Counted from the stretch's first letter, positions 1 to 6,755 are shown. The stretch: 7,859 nucleotides of DNA from Verrucomicrobia bacterium UBA1731 (GCA_002317575.1 DCIH01000094.1:3070-10928); one strand, 5' to 3'. Numbers and translations are program-made. Notes: generated by a model not told the origin, from the sequence alone.

Positions 1-538
1 TGTTGTCGAAGAACATCTGCGTCGTGAGGAAGTCGAGTCCCGCGTCCACCTTCTCCTTGAGGTGCGCGATGTCGTCCTGCAGATGCGCGCATTCGGGATG
101 GCATTCGGGATAGCAGGCGCCGCCGAGGCAGAACGTGGAAGGCCTGAGCGCGCGCACGAGATCCGCGGCGTGGCGAAAATGTTCGGGCGGCGGTTCGGCG
201 GCGTCCGGCGGACGGTCCCCGCGCAGGCACAGCACGTTTTCGATGCCGCGGCGACGAAGATCGGATATTTCGTCCGCAATCCGGTCGCGCGTCGAGGTGA
301 GGCACGTGAGATGCGCGAGCGCGGGCACGCCCTGCGCCTGGACGAATTCGGCCATCTCGGCGGTGTTCGCCTGGGCGTTGCCGCTCGCGCCGTAGGTGAC
401 GGACATGAAAGACGGCTTCGCGCGGCAAAGCCGCGCCACCGTTTCCTTCACGGGTTCGAGCGGCGCGTCCTTCTTGGGCGGAAACACCTCGAACGAAACG
501 CTGAGGCGACCGGAACTGACGATGTCGGAAATCTTCAT
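1..538 (-). CDS. metF: 5,10-methylenetetrahydrofolate reductase MetF, N-terminal part (3' end outside window)
   Basis: Cytoplasmic flavoenzyme that reduces 5,10-methylene-THF to 5-methyl-THF, supplying the methyl group for methionine synthesis. 179 codons are visible on the minus strand; the C-terminal part of the usual roughly 280-300 residues lies beyond position 1. Seen in the translation: SFEVFPPK at residues 15-22 (Glu17 matches the catalytic Glu of the family), SVTYGA at 46-51, LRGD at 105-108 (flavin-contacting Asp), GGACYPECHPE at 139-149 and DFLTTQMFFDN at 169-179, all diagnostic MetF blocks in the expected order. The ATG at 538-536 is chosen because the conserved core starts about 12 residues later and an extended -10 lies 8 bases upstream, leaving no room for a ribosome binding site. 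The gene is divergent from nnrD. A Wood-Ljungdahl rather than methionine-synthesis role cannot be judged from this fragment. Family assignment is very secure. Confidence 0.96.
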   Translation of the reverse strand, partial: MKISDIVSSGRLSVSFEVFPPKKDAPLEPVKETVARLCRAKPSFMSVTYGASGNAQANTAEMAEFVQAQGVPALAHLTCLTSTRDRIADEISDLRRRGIENVLCLRGDRPPDAAEPPPEHFRHAADLVRALRPSTFCLGGACYPECHPECAHLQDDIAHLKEKVDAGLDFLTTQMFFDN

Positions 539-545
539 GCGGCGA

Positions 546-554
546 ATTATACCA
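546..554 (-). promoter_or_regulatory. Extended -10 promoter of metF, predicted leaderless
   Basis: Reading the minus strand, TGG-TATAAT is a perfect -10 hexamer (551-546) with the TGn extension (554-552). No convincing -35 is present at 16-18 bp spacing (the best is TTGTTT at 19 bp). The hexamer ends 7 bases before the metF ATG, so transcription should start at or within about 2 bases of the start codon. That predicts an essentially leaderless mRNA. The motif is seen; the transcription start is inferred. Confidence 0.72.
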
Positions 555-560
555 CGTAAT

Positions 561-582
561 CCAAACGGCCAAACAAGCCAAA
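561..582 (+). repeat. Three short direct repeats CCAAA between the divergent metF and nnrD promoters
   Basis: CCAAA occurs at 561-565, 569-573 and 578-582, in the space between the two opposed -10 elements where each promoter would have its -35. The spacing is 8 and 9 bp, which is not helically phased. The repeats could be a protein-binding site acting on both promoters or chance in an A-rich spacer. There is no known regulator match. Confidence 0.3.
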
Positions 583-586
583 TTTA

Positions 587-595
587 TGGTACAAT
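587..595 (+). promoter_or_regulatory. Extended -10 promoter of the nnrD-namZ-xseA operon
   Basis: TGG-TACAAT is a 5/6 match to the -10 hexamer (590-595) with the TGn extension at 587-589. No recognisable -35 lies at 16-18 bp. The hexamer ends 10 bases before the nnrD ATG, so the 5' leader would be only about 2-5 nt, with no space for a Shine-Dalgarno site. Together with the metF -10 it forms an imperfect inverted pair (8 of 10 positions matching over 546-555 and 586-595). Confidence 0.68.
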
Positions 596-605
596 ACGGG
601 GCGTT

Positions 606-1454
606 ATGAGCTTACCGCATGTTTTGCAAAATGCGTTTCCGCCGCGGCCCGTGGACGCCAACAAGTATTCCGTGGGCACCGTCACCGTGGTGGGCGGATC
701 CGGTCGGTTCGTCCACGCGCCCGCCATCACTGGCCTCGGCGCCCGCGCCGCCGGCGCAGGGCTCGTCCATCTCGTGGTTCCCGACGCATCGCGCATCGCC
801 GCCGCGGCGCTCGTTCCCGAAGCGACATTCATGAAACAGACGGCCACATGCGTGCCGCCGAAGGCGGATGTCACGGTCGTGGGCATGGGCCTGGGCGTTT
901 CCGCAAATTCCGAAATGCTCGTATCTCGTCTTCTTTCCGACGCGCGCGGCCGCTATGTGCTCGACGCCGACGCGCTCACGATTCTCGCCAACTGGTACGC
1001 CAAACGCGACGCCGTGCCGAGCATGGACGGCCAGGTGCGCGTCTTGACGCCGCACGCCGGCGAAGCCGCGCGGCTTCTGGCGTGCAAACCCGAAGACGTG
1101 CAGTGCGACCGCGAAGCCGCCGCGCGCACCATCGCAAAACACTACCGGTCGTATGTGGTGCTCAAGGGCGCACACACGATCGTGGCCGGACCCGACGGCG
1201 CCGACCGCTACATCTGCGAAGCCGGAAACCCCTGCATGGCCATGGGCGGCATGGGCGACCTTTTGAGCGGCATCATCGCCGCGCGCTGGGCCTATTTGAA
1301 GGACCCCTTCCTCGCGGCCGCGAGCGCCGTCTGGCTGCACGCCAAGGCGTCGGACGAACTGGTGGGCGCCAATCCGCCCGAGGATCCGTCGATCGTAAAC
1401 ACCGCGCGCAAGGTCGCGTCCCTGCGCGTGCTCAACGAAAGAAACCCCGCATGA
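606..1454 (+). CDS. nnrD: ADP-dependent NAD(P)H-hydrate dehydratase, stand-alone
   Basis: Repairs damaged cofactor by dehydrating (S)-NADHX or NADPHX back to NAD(P)H at the expense of ADP (ATP in some members); cytoplasmic, ribokinase-like fold (YjeF C-terminal family). The 282 residues match the dehydratase domain alone; the NnrE epimerase domain fused to it in E. coli YjeF is absent. Visible motifs: VVGGSGRF (28-35), LDADALTIL (119-127), LTPHAGE (147-153), LKGAHTIV (187-194) and GNPCMAMGGMGDLLSG (207-222), where Asp218 is the expected catalytic residue. The usual GGTGD reads GGMGD here. The reading frame stays open upstream to 396, and an in-frame ATG at 537 exists. The ATG at 606 is preferred because the homologous N-terminus begins there and the promoter lies at 587-595, downstream of those alternatives. 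It is the first gene of the operon; its TGA overlaps the next ATG (ATGA). Confidence 0.93.
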   Translation: MSLPHVLQNAFPPRPVDANKYSVGTVTVVGGSGRFVHAPAITGLGARAAGAGLVHLVVPDASRIAAAALVPEATFMKQTATCVPPKADVTVVGMGLGVSANSEMLVSRLLSDARGRYVLDADALTILANWYAKRDAVPSMDGQVRVLTPHAGEAARLLACKPEDVQCDREAAARTIAKHYRSYVVLKGAHTIVAGPDGADRYICEAGNPCMAMGGMGDLLSGIIAARWAYLKDPFLAAASAVWLHAKASDELVGANPPEDPSIVNTARKVASLRVLNERNPA

Positions 1455-2554
1455 TGATCGACATCGCCGGGTTGGTGCGCCATCTCGCGCGCGAAAGCGG
1501 GTCGTTCGGCGTCTTGACGCAGCAATCGTCCCCCGTGGCGGCGCTGCTCGCAAAGGAGTTTCCAGACCGCCTCGAATGCCTTTTTTCGGCCGAGCACGGT
1601 TTCTTCGGCCTTGCGGCGCCCGGCGAAAAGACGCAATCCGCCGTCCATCCAATCTTCCGCATTCCGGTGCATTCGCTGTACGGCGCCACACGCAAGCCGA
1701 CACCCGAGATGCTCGAAGGGCTGTCCCGCGTCGTGGTGGATCTCCAGGACGTGGGCGTGCGGTGCTACACGTATCTCGCCACGCTCAAACTCGTGCTGGA
1801 AGCCGCCGCGGAATATGACATCGCCGTCACCGTGCTCGACCGTCCGCTGCCGCACGGCGGCCATGTGGACGGCCCCGGACGCCTGGCTGAATTCGATTCG
1901 TTCGTGGCACCCCTGGACGTGCCGCTTTGCCACGGCATGACGCCGGGCGAATGCGCGGTGTTCATCCGAGAACAGGAGAATCTCGATCTCGACCTCACCA
2001 TCATGAAGATGGCGGACTGGAACCACCAGGTCCGCGAACCGTGGTCCAACTTCATGCCGCCCTCGCCGGGCATCCCGAACTGGGACTCGGCCGTTCTCTA
2101 CCCCGCCACCGTCTTCACCGAAGCGTATCCCGCCGTCGACTGCGACCGCGGCGGCGCGTTTTCGTTCCGCGTATTCGGCGCGCCGTGGCTGGATGCGGAA
2201 TGGATGCTCGAAAAGCTCGCAAAGCGGCTCCGTTCGTGCGGCATCGGCATCCGGCCCTATCGTTATCGGCCCGCAAACGGTCCCTACGCCACGGTCCCCG
2301 TCGACGGCGTCCTGCTTTCCGCGGAATCGCCGGCCTACTATCCCGTCACCGCGGGCGCGCTCGTCTTCGAAGCGCTCATGTTGCGCCACCACGACGAACT
2401 GCAGGAAGGCGCCCGACCCGAATGGCTACACAAGCTCTTTGGATCGAAAGATCTCCTGTCCGCCGCGGAACACGGCGCCATGAGCCAGTTGCTCCAGGAG
2501 TGGATCGTGGGCCAGGACGCCTACCTTGACCGGAAAATCGACTTGTACGAATGA
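1451..2554 (+). CDS. DUF1343 / NamZ-like exo-beta-N-acetylmuramidase family protein (GH171), divergent and without signal peptide
   Basis: Known members of this family (Bacillus subtilis NamZ) remove terminal MurNAc from the non-reducing end of peptidoglycan fragments. The 367-residue product has the family blocks in order: GVLTQQS (20-26), LFSAEHGFFG (44-53; the Glu48-His-Gly block is the likely active-site region), SLYGATRKPTPEML (75-88), VVDLQDVGVRCYTYLATL (95-112), VLDRPLPHGG (128-137), CHGMTPGE (160-167), PPSPGIP (203-209), FTEAYP (222-227), FGAPW (242-246), and a C-terminus ending DLYE. Differences from the usual pattern: PSPN is PSPG, the GRGT-like segment reads DRGG (232-235), and the N-terminus (MMIDIAGLVRHLARESG) is not a signal peptide. 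The protein is therefore probably cytoplasmic and its substrate may differ. The start ATG overlaps the nnrD stop; a second ATG at 1454 is equally possible. Family sure, exact reaction not. Confidence 0.85.
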   Translation: MMIDIAGLVRHLARESGSFGVLTQQSSPVAALLAKEFPDRLECLFSAEHGFFGLAAPGEKTQSAVHPIFRIPVHSLYGATRKPTPEMLEGLSRVVVDLQDVGVRCYTYLATLKLVLEAAAEYDIAVTVLDRPLPHGGHVDGPGRLAEFDSFVAPLDVPLCHGMTPGECAVFIREQENLDLDLTIMKMADWNHQVREPWSNFMPPSPGIPNWDSAVLYPATVFTEAYPAVDCDRGGAFSFRVFGAPWLDAEWMLEKLAKRLRSCGIGIRPYRYRPANGPYATVPVDGVLLSAESPAYYPVTAGALVFEALMLRHHDELQEGARPEWLHKLFGSKDLLSAAEHGAMSQLLQEWIVGQDAYLDRKIDLYE

Positions 2555-2558
2555 CGCC

Positions 2559-3758
2559 ATGTCCGAAGCCGAACGACCATCTGCCGAAAAGATCCATTCC
2601 GTCTCGGAAATCACCCAGCTCGTCAAGGACCGGCTCAAGGAATTCTCCCGCATCTGGGTCGCCGGCGAGATTTCCGGCTGGAAGGTCTATCCGAGCGGCC
2701 ACGCCTATTTCAAGCTGAAGGACGCCTCGGCCCAGATGTCGGCCGTGATGTTCGCGTCCGCGTGCGCGCGTTGCAAGCAGCTGTCCCGCATGAAGGACGG
2801 CGCGAAGATCGAGGCGATCGTCCGGCTCGATGTGTACGCGCCGCGCGGCGAATGCCAGCTCGTCGTCCTGGCCGCGCGCATCGCCGGCGAAGGCGAGCTG
2901 ATGGCGAGGTTCCTGGAACTCAAGGAAAAGCTCCAGGCCGAAGGTCTCTTCGACCGTCCGAAAAAGCGAATCCCCTTCCTGCCGCACCGCGTCGGCATCG
3001 TGACATCGCCGGCCGGCGCCGTGATTCACGACATGGGGAAGACGATGTTCCGGCGTTTTCCGAATGTGGAGATCACGCTCTTCCCGGTGAAGGTCCAGGG
3101 CGAGGGCGCCGCCGCGGAAATCGCCGCCGCGCTCCAATGGATGGACGCGCGCGGCTTCGACGTGGTCATCGTCGGCCGGGGCGGCGGATCCATCGAAGAC
3201 CTCTGGGCGTTCAACGAGGAAATCGTGGTGCGCGCCGTGGCGGCCATGGAAACGCCCGTGATTTCCGCGGTGGGACACCAGACGGACTACACGCTGTGCG
3301 ATTTCGCCGCCGATGTCCGCGCAGGAACGCCCTCCATCGCCGCCGAAATCGCCGTGCCCGTCAAGGACGAGCTCGTCGGAAAAATCGCGTCGTTGCGCGA
3401 ACGCCTCGCGCAGGCGCCGCTGCGTGCGGCGGAGCGAGACGCGCAGAAAGTCGACCATCTCGCACAACGGCTTGCGACGGCCCTGCAAGGCGCCGCCCAA
3501 CGTGCGGAAACACGGCTTGCCCGGCTCGACGCGCGACTGCGCCCGGCCGTGGACGCCTGCATCGCGCGCGCGGAAAGACATCTCGCCGCGACCGCTGGAA
3601 AATTGCCGCTTTTGGATCCGTACAATCCGCTCAAGCGCGGCTACACGCTGACGCTGGACGCCAACGGGAATACGGTGCGCGCGGCGGGCGACGTAAAAAC
3701 GGGCGATGTCCTCACGACACGCACCGCAGACGGCGCGTTCGCAAGCGTCGTCAGGTGA
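2559..3758 (+). CDS. xseA: Exodeoxyribonuclease VII large subunit
   Basis: Catalytic subunit of exonuclease VII, which with XseB degrades single-stranded DNA from both ends into acid-soluble oligonucleotides in repair. The 399 residues are slightly shorter than the usual 400-456. Domains: N-terminal OB-fold (about 12-110, with VSEITQLVKDRL and IWVAGEISGWK...GHAYFKLKD), catalytic core (about 125-265, with RVGIVTSPAGAVIHD, GRGGGSIEDLWAFN at 207-219 and ISAVGHQTDYTL at 235-246), an Ala/Arg-rich coiled coil (about 265-348) and the C-terminal RGYTLTLDANG segment (360-370). The usual GHE-D reads GHQTD and RAPTPS reads RAGTPS. The ATG at 2559 lies 4 nt after the namZ-like stop and suits the homologous N-terminus; a TTG at 2526 in the same frame is an alternative. 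No clear Shine-Dalgarno is present, so translational coupling is likely. No xseB follows; the end overlaps priA tail to tail by 8 bp. Confidence 0.95.
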   Translation: MSEAERPSAEKIHSVSEITQLVKDRLKEFSRIWVAGEISGWKVYPSGHAYFKLKDASAQMSAVMFASACARCKQLSRMKDGAKIEAIVRLDVYAPRGECQLVVLAARIAGEGELMARFLELKEKLQAEGLFDRPKKRIPFLPHRVGIVTSPAGAVIHDMGKTMFRRFPNVEITLFPVKVQGEGAAAEIAAALQWMDARGFDVVIVGRGGGSIEDLWAFNEEIVVRAVAAMETPVISAVGHQTDYTLCDFAADVRAGTPSIAAEIAVPVKDELVGKIASLRERLAQAPLRAAERDAQKVDHLAQRLATALQGAAQRAETRLARLDARLRPAVDACIARAERHLAATAGKLPLLDPYNPLKRGYTLTLDANGNTVRAAGDVKTGDVLTTRTADGAFASVVR

Positions 3759-5955
3759 AGCTCAAGGCATCAACGTCGAGTGCGACGCGCAGGCCGTTCG
3801 GCGCGGGACGCGCGGACGAAATCCACTTCCACGCCTCCGCGATCGTCGCCATTTTCGGCGCGCGCAACAGCAGCTGGTGCCGGAACCACCCTTCCGCGCG
3901 CTCGAGCGGCGACTGCATGGGTTCGCCCACGGTGAGCCCGGGCCATGTCCCGAGCGCCTTGGCGTAAAGCGCGCACCAGCCGCGCGCCTGCTCGTCGCTT
4001 TTGGATTTGAAATGCGCCAACGCGAGCTTCGCGTACGGCGGCAGGAAATCCTCTTCGCGGCCCGCGAGCTCGGTATCCGCGAAGCCGGCGTAGTCGCTCT
4101 TTGCGGCGGCGGCCACGGCCGGCGCGTCCGGCTGGGATGTCTGGATGAACACCTCGCCTGGCTTTTCGGCGCGGCCGGCGCGCCCCGAGACCTGCGCCAG
4201 CAGCTGGTACGTGCGCTCGGATGCGCGAAAATCGGGCATGTTCAGCGACGCGTCGGCGTTCAGCACGCCCACCAGCGTCACGTTCGGAAAATCAAGCCCC
4301 TTTGCGATCATCTGCGTGCCCAGAAGCACATCCGCCTGACGCGCGCGGAATTGCGAGAGAATGTCGTCGTGCGAAAACTTGCGAGAGGTCGAGTCGGCGT
4401 CCATGCGCAGGATGCGCGCATGCGGCATGCATTTGAGCAGCGCCGCCTCCGCGCGTTGCGTGCCGATGCCGACGAACCCGAAATCGCGTGCGCCGCACGC
4501 GGGACACCTGGCCGGCACGCGCGTCCACCCGCCGCACACATGGCACCGAAGACAATCGTCCACCTGATGGTACGTGTACGCCATCGAACAATCGGGACAC
4601 GCGATCACGTGTCCGCATTCCTTGCATTCGCATGTGCGTGCGTAGCCGCGGCGGTTCAGGAAGAGAATCGTCTGCTCGCCGCGCTTCAGACGCTCGGCGA
4701 TGGCGTCCAACAGAAATTTCGAGAAGATCGGCACATGCCCGTACGCGGCCGTCTCCTCCGTCAGATTCAGCAGATGCACCTCGGGCAGCGAATGCCCCGC
4801 CACGCGCTCCGGCACGCTCGCGAGCGCGTACTTGCCCTTCTTTGCGTTGAGCCACGACTCGAGGGACGGCGTGGCGCTGCCCAGCACGACCTTGCAATGC
4901 TCGTAGTGACCGCGCATCACGGCGACGTCGCGCGCGTTGTAGCGCGGCGTTTCGTCCTGCTTGTACGAGCCGTCGTGTTCTTCGTCGACAACGATGAGCC
5001 CAAGATCCCGTACGGGCGCGAAAACGGCGGAGCGCGGACCGACCACCACGCGCGCCTGCCCCGTGCGGATGCGGTGCCATTCGTCGTAGCGCTCGCCGTC
5101 CGAAAGCGCCGAATGCAGCACGGCCACGCGGTCACCGAAACGTCCGGCGAAGCGGCGCACCGTCTGCGGCGTCAGGGCGATTTCGGGCACCAGCACGATC
5201 GCCCCGCGTCCCTGATCGAGCTCGCGCGCGATCGCCTGCAGGTAGATTTCGGTTTTCCCGGATCCCGTCACGCCGTGCAGCAGCACGGGACGGTCGGCCG
5301 TCGCCGAAATCGTTTCGAGCGCGGCGCGCTGCATCGCATTGAGTTCGAGCGGTTGCGTGGGCAACACGGCCCGTCCGGCCAGCGGATCGCGGCGCTTGGC
5401 GCGCGCGGCCACGGTCACGCACCCTTTCTCGGCCAAAGCGCGCAACGACGCGGGCGTCGTCTTGAACTCGCGGCAGAGCTGCTGCATCCACCCGCCGCCC
5501 ACGCGCGCGATGTTGTCGTAAAGCTCCCGTTGACGCTTCGTGAGCGTCGTCGGTTCGGGCGCCAGCGCCGGCTCCACGAACAGCAATTCGCGCGGCTTGG
5601 CGTTCGGCTTCAGGACCGCGGCGGGGACGGCCGCCTTGAGGCAGCTCTCGATGGGCGAACACGTGTAGGACGCCATCCACTTCACGAGCGCCAGCACGGA
5701 TTCTGAAAAAAACGGCGCGTCGTCTGCAATGCCCAGAATCGGCTTGATGGCATACGAGCGCCCGGCGGCGGCCGACGCCGCCTCTTCGTCGGATTCGGAC
5801 CATACGCGCAACGCGAACCCACGCACCTCGCGACGGGAGAAAGAAACACGAAGAAGCTGCCCGACGCGCAGCTTCTCCGTGCACTCGGCCGGCACCGAAT
5901 AGGTGAACAGCCGATCCAACGCCAAATCAATGGCGACCGAAACAAAAACCAACAA
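3751..5955 (-). CDS. priA: Primosomal protein N' (replication restart helicase PriA)
   Basis: 3'-5' superfamily 2 helicase that recognises stalled forks and D-loops and reloads the replicative helicase. The 734 residues match the family's normal length. Seen: N-terminal 3'-DNA-binding domain (VSVAIDLALDRLFTYSVP, 5-22), Walker A GVTGSGKT (228-235), LVPEIALTPQ (255-264), DEEH (324-327), LGSATPS (358-364), LNRRGYAR (433-440), the zinc module with paired cysteines 444/447, 453/456, 471/474 and 484/487 (extra Cys442 and Cys468), GTQMIAKGLDFP (546-557) and QVSGRAGR (588-595). No ATG exists near the conserved N-terminus. The frame opens at TTG 5955 (a second TTG is at 5952), immediately after the pilin TAA. 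Purine-rich GAGAAG just upstream is only a weak ribosome site, so reinitiation from the pilin gene is likely. It probably shares the pilin promoter. Its stop overlaps xseA. Confidence 0.96.
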   Translation of the reverse strand: MLVFVSVAIDLALDRLFTYSVPAECTEKLRVGQLLRVSFSRREVRGFALRVWSESDEEAASAAAGRSYAIKPILGIADDAPFFSESVLALVKWMASYTCSPIESCLKAAVPAAVLKPNAKPRELLFVEPALAPEPTTLTKRQRELYDNIARVGGGWMQQLCREFKTTPASLRALAEKGCVTVAARAKRRDPLAGRAVLPTQPLELNAMQRAALETISATADRPVLLHGVTGSGKTEIYLQAIARELDQGRGAIVLVPEIALTPQTVRRFAGRFGDRVAVLHSALSDGERYDEWHRIRTGQARVVVGPRSAVFAPVRDLGLIVVDEEHDGSYKQDETPRYNARDVAVMRGHYEHCKVVLGSATPSLESWLNAKKGKYALASVPERVAGHSLPEVHLLNLTEETAAYGHVPIFSKFLLDAIAERLKRGEQTILFLNRRGYARTCECKECGHVIACPDCSMAYTYHQVDDCLRCHVCGGWTRVPARCPACGARDFGFVGIGTQRAEAALLKCMPHARILRMDADSTSRKFSHDDILSQFRARQADVLLGTQMIAKGLDFPNVTLVGVLNADASLNMPDFRASERTYQLLAQVSGRAGRAEKPGEVFIQTSQPDAPAVAAAAKSDYAGFADTELAGREEDFLPPYAKLALAHFKSKSDEQARGWCALYAKALGTWPGLTVGEPMQSPLERAEGWFRHQLLLRAPKMATIAEAWKWISSARPAPNGLRVALDVDALSFT

Positions 5956-5958
5956 TTA
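5950..5958 (-). promoter_or_regulatory. Abutting stop/start junction TAA-TTG-TTG linking the pilin gene to priA
   Basis: On the minus strand the pilin stop TAA (5958-5956) is followed without a gap by TTG TTG (5955-5950), the only plausible initiation codons for priA, and in the same reading frame. This suggests termination-reinitiation coupling. Suppression of the TAA would instead give a pilin-PriA fusion of about 995 residues, for which there is no positive evidence. The true start could also be the second TTG. Confidence 0.6.
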
Positions 5959-6738
5959 CTTCTCGCCAGGCGTCTTCGTGCCGTCCGGGCTCAGATAGAC
6001 GAACTCATCGTTGGAGTCGTCGGCATCCGGAAGGTCGAACACCTGCTTGTTGTAGATCGTCTGATACGTGGCGTAACGCGCCTGGCTCTGCATCGCCGCG
6101 CCGGACTTGCGGATCATCACGAAGCCCTTGTTGGAGAACGGCGTGTTGTATTCGGAACCGCCCTGCGTGCCGAGGCCGACCTTGGTGTTGTCGGAACCCT
6201 GATACTTCTTGAGCAGTTCGTCGGCCTTGACGTTGCGCGTGACGAGAACAGGAAGGATGTCTTCCATTTCGTCCTGCACGTTGGCGCCGATGTGCCAACC
6301 GACATTGTTAGCCGTGAGCACCTGGCCGCCGGACGGAGGATTGACGCCCGAGCCCGCGAGGCAGCTCACGTCAACGCCCGTAACATACGGAGACCATGTG
6401 TCGGACTGCGTGATGTTTTCCATGTCAAACAGCTCGTTGAAGTACTCGTAACCGGAGTTCCACTTCTGGTCGGCGATGTCGAGGTTCTCGCCACCTGCGG
6501 CTTCGTTGGCGGCCTTCGTGCGCGGCCAAACGGCGGCAAGACCGGAAGCTTCGCGCTCGGTGTTGGCGCTCGTGATCGCCACGAACAGGTTGCGACCGCG
6601 CATGGCCGCGGCAGCCATATTGGCCTTGAGCATGGCCGAGGAAATGGCCGGGAAAAGCGCACCCATCAGAATGCCGAGAATACCGATGACCACCAGCAAC
6701 TCGACGAGCGTAAAACCTTTATTGGACTGTCCCTTCAT
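5956..6738 (-). CDS. Type IV pilin-like / type II secretion pseudopilin-like protein with prepilin N-terminal methylation motif
   Basis: A 260-residue prepilin-like protein. The N-terminus has a short basic leader ending KG, then FTLVELLVVIGILGIL: predicted prepilin-peptidase cleavage is between Gly8 and Phe9, Glu13 is the conserved +5 residue of the mature protein, and one hydrophobic helix spans about 9-30. The rest (about 31-260) is a hydrophilic, presumably extracytoplasmic globular domain rich in Asn, Asp, Gly and Ser, with GFVMIRKSGAA at 205-215; I cannot link it to a named pilin type. The ATG at 6738 is chosen because it gives the canonical leader and has AAGGAG upstream; the frame stays open to 6834 but lacks support there. 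No assembly ATPase, secretin or prepilin peptidase is nearby, so it is an orphan pilin as often seen in Lentisphaerae-like bacteria. It could belong to a T2SS, a type IV pilus or a lineage-specific system. Its TAA abuts the priA start. Confidence 0.88.
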   Translation of the reverse strand: MKGQSNKGFTLVELLVVIGILGILMGALFPAISSAMLKANMAAAAMRGRNLFVAITSANTEREASGLAAVWPRTKAANEAAGGENLDIADQKWNSGYEYFNELFDMENITQSDTWSPYVTGVDVSCLAGSGVNPPSGGQVLTANNVGWHIGANVQDEMEDILPVLVTRNVKADELLKKYQGSDNTKVGLGTQGGSEYNTPFSNKGFVMIRKSGAAMQSQARYATYQTIYNKQVFDLPDADDSNDEFVYLSPDGTKTPGEK

Positions 6739-6749
6739 AGTCTTTCGAA

Positions 6750-6755
6750 CTCCTT
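6750..6755 (-). promoter_or_regulatory. Shine-Dalgarno site of the pilin gene
   Basis: AAGGAG on the minus strand, with 11 bases between it and the ATG at 6738, somewhat longer than the usual 5-9. It fixes the pilin start at 6738 and shows that this organism uses Shine-Dalgarno initiation, in contrast to the leaderless-looking starts nearby. Confidence 0.75.

Noticed and set aside
396..605. N-terminal extension of NnrD overlapping metF
   Set aside because: The frame is open only by chance; the promoter (587-595) and the homologous start both lie at the downstream end.
612..1703. Long minus-strand frame opposite nnrD and the start of the namZ-like gene
   Set aside because: No family motif; explained by codon bias of the real genes.
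2376..3581. Long minus-strand frame (401 codons) opposite xseA
   Set aside because: Its low-complexity Arg/His/Asp composition and position on the complementary strand of a secure XseA mark it as a shadow frame.
3735..3800. Possible terminator hairpin at the xseA/priA junction
   Set aside because: Short GC-rich complementary stretches exist, but no stable stem followed by a T tract on either strand.
4485..4640. Cysteine-rich cluster as a separate zinc-finger or iron-sulfur protein
   Set aside because: It is the normal zinc module inside PriA; the two extra cysteines do not make a new domain.
3706..5706. Very long open frame (666 codons) on the plus strand opposite priA
   Set aside because: It is Arg/His/Ala-rich without recognisable motifs and lies entirely antisense to a certain PriA; such frames arise from GC-rich codon bias.
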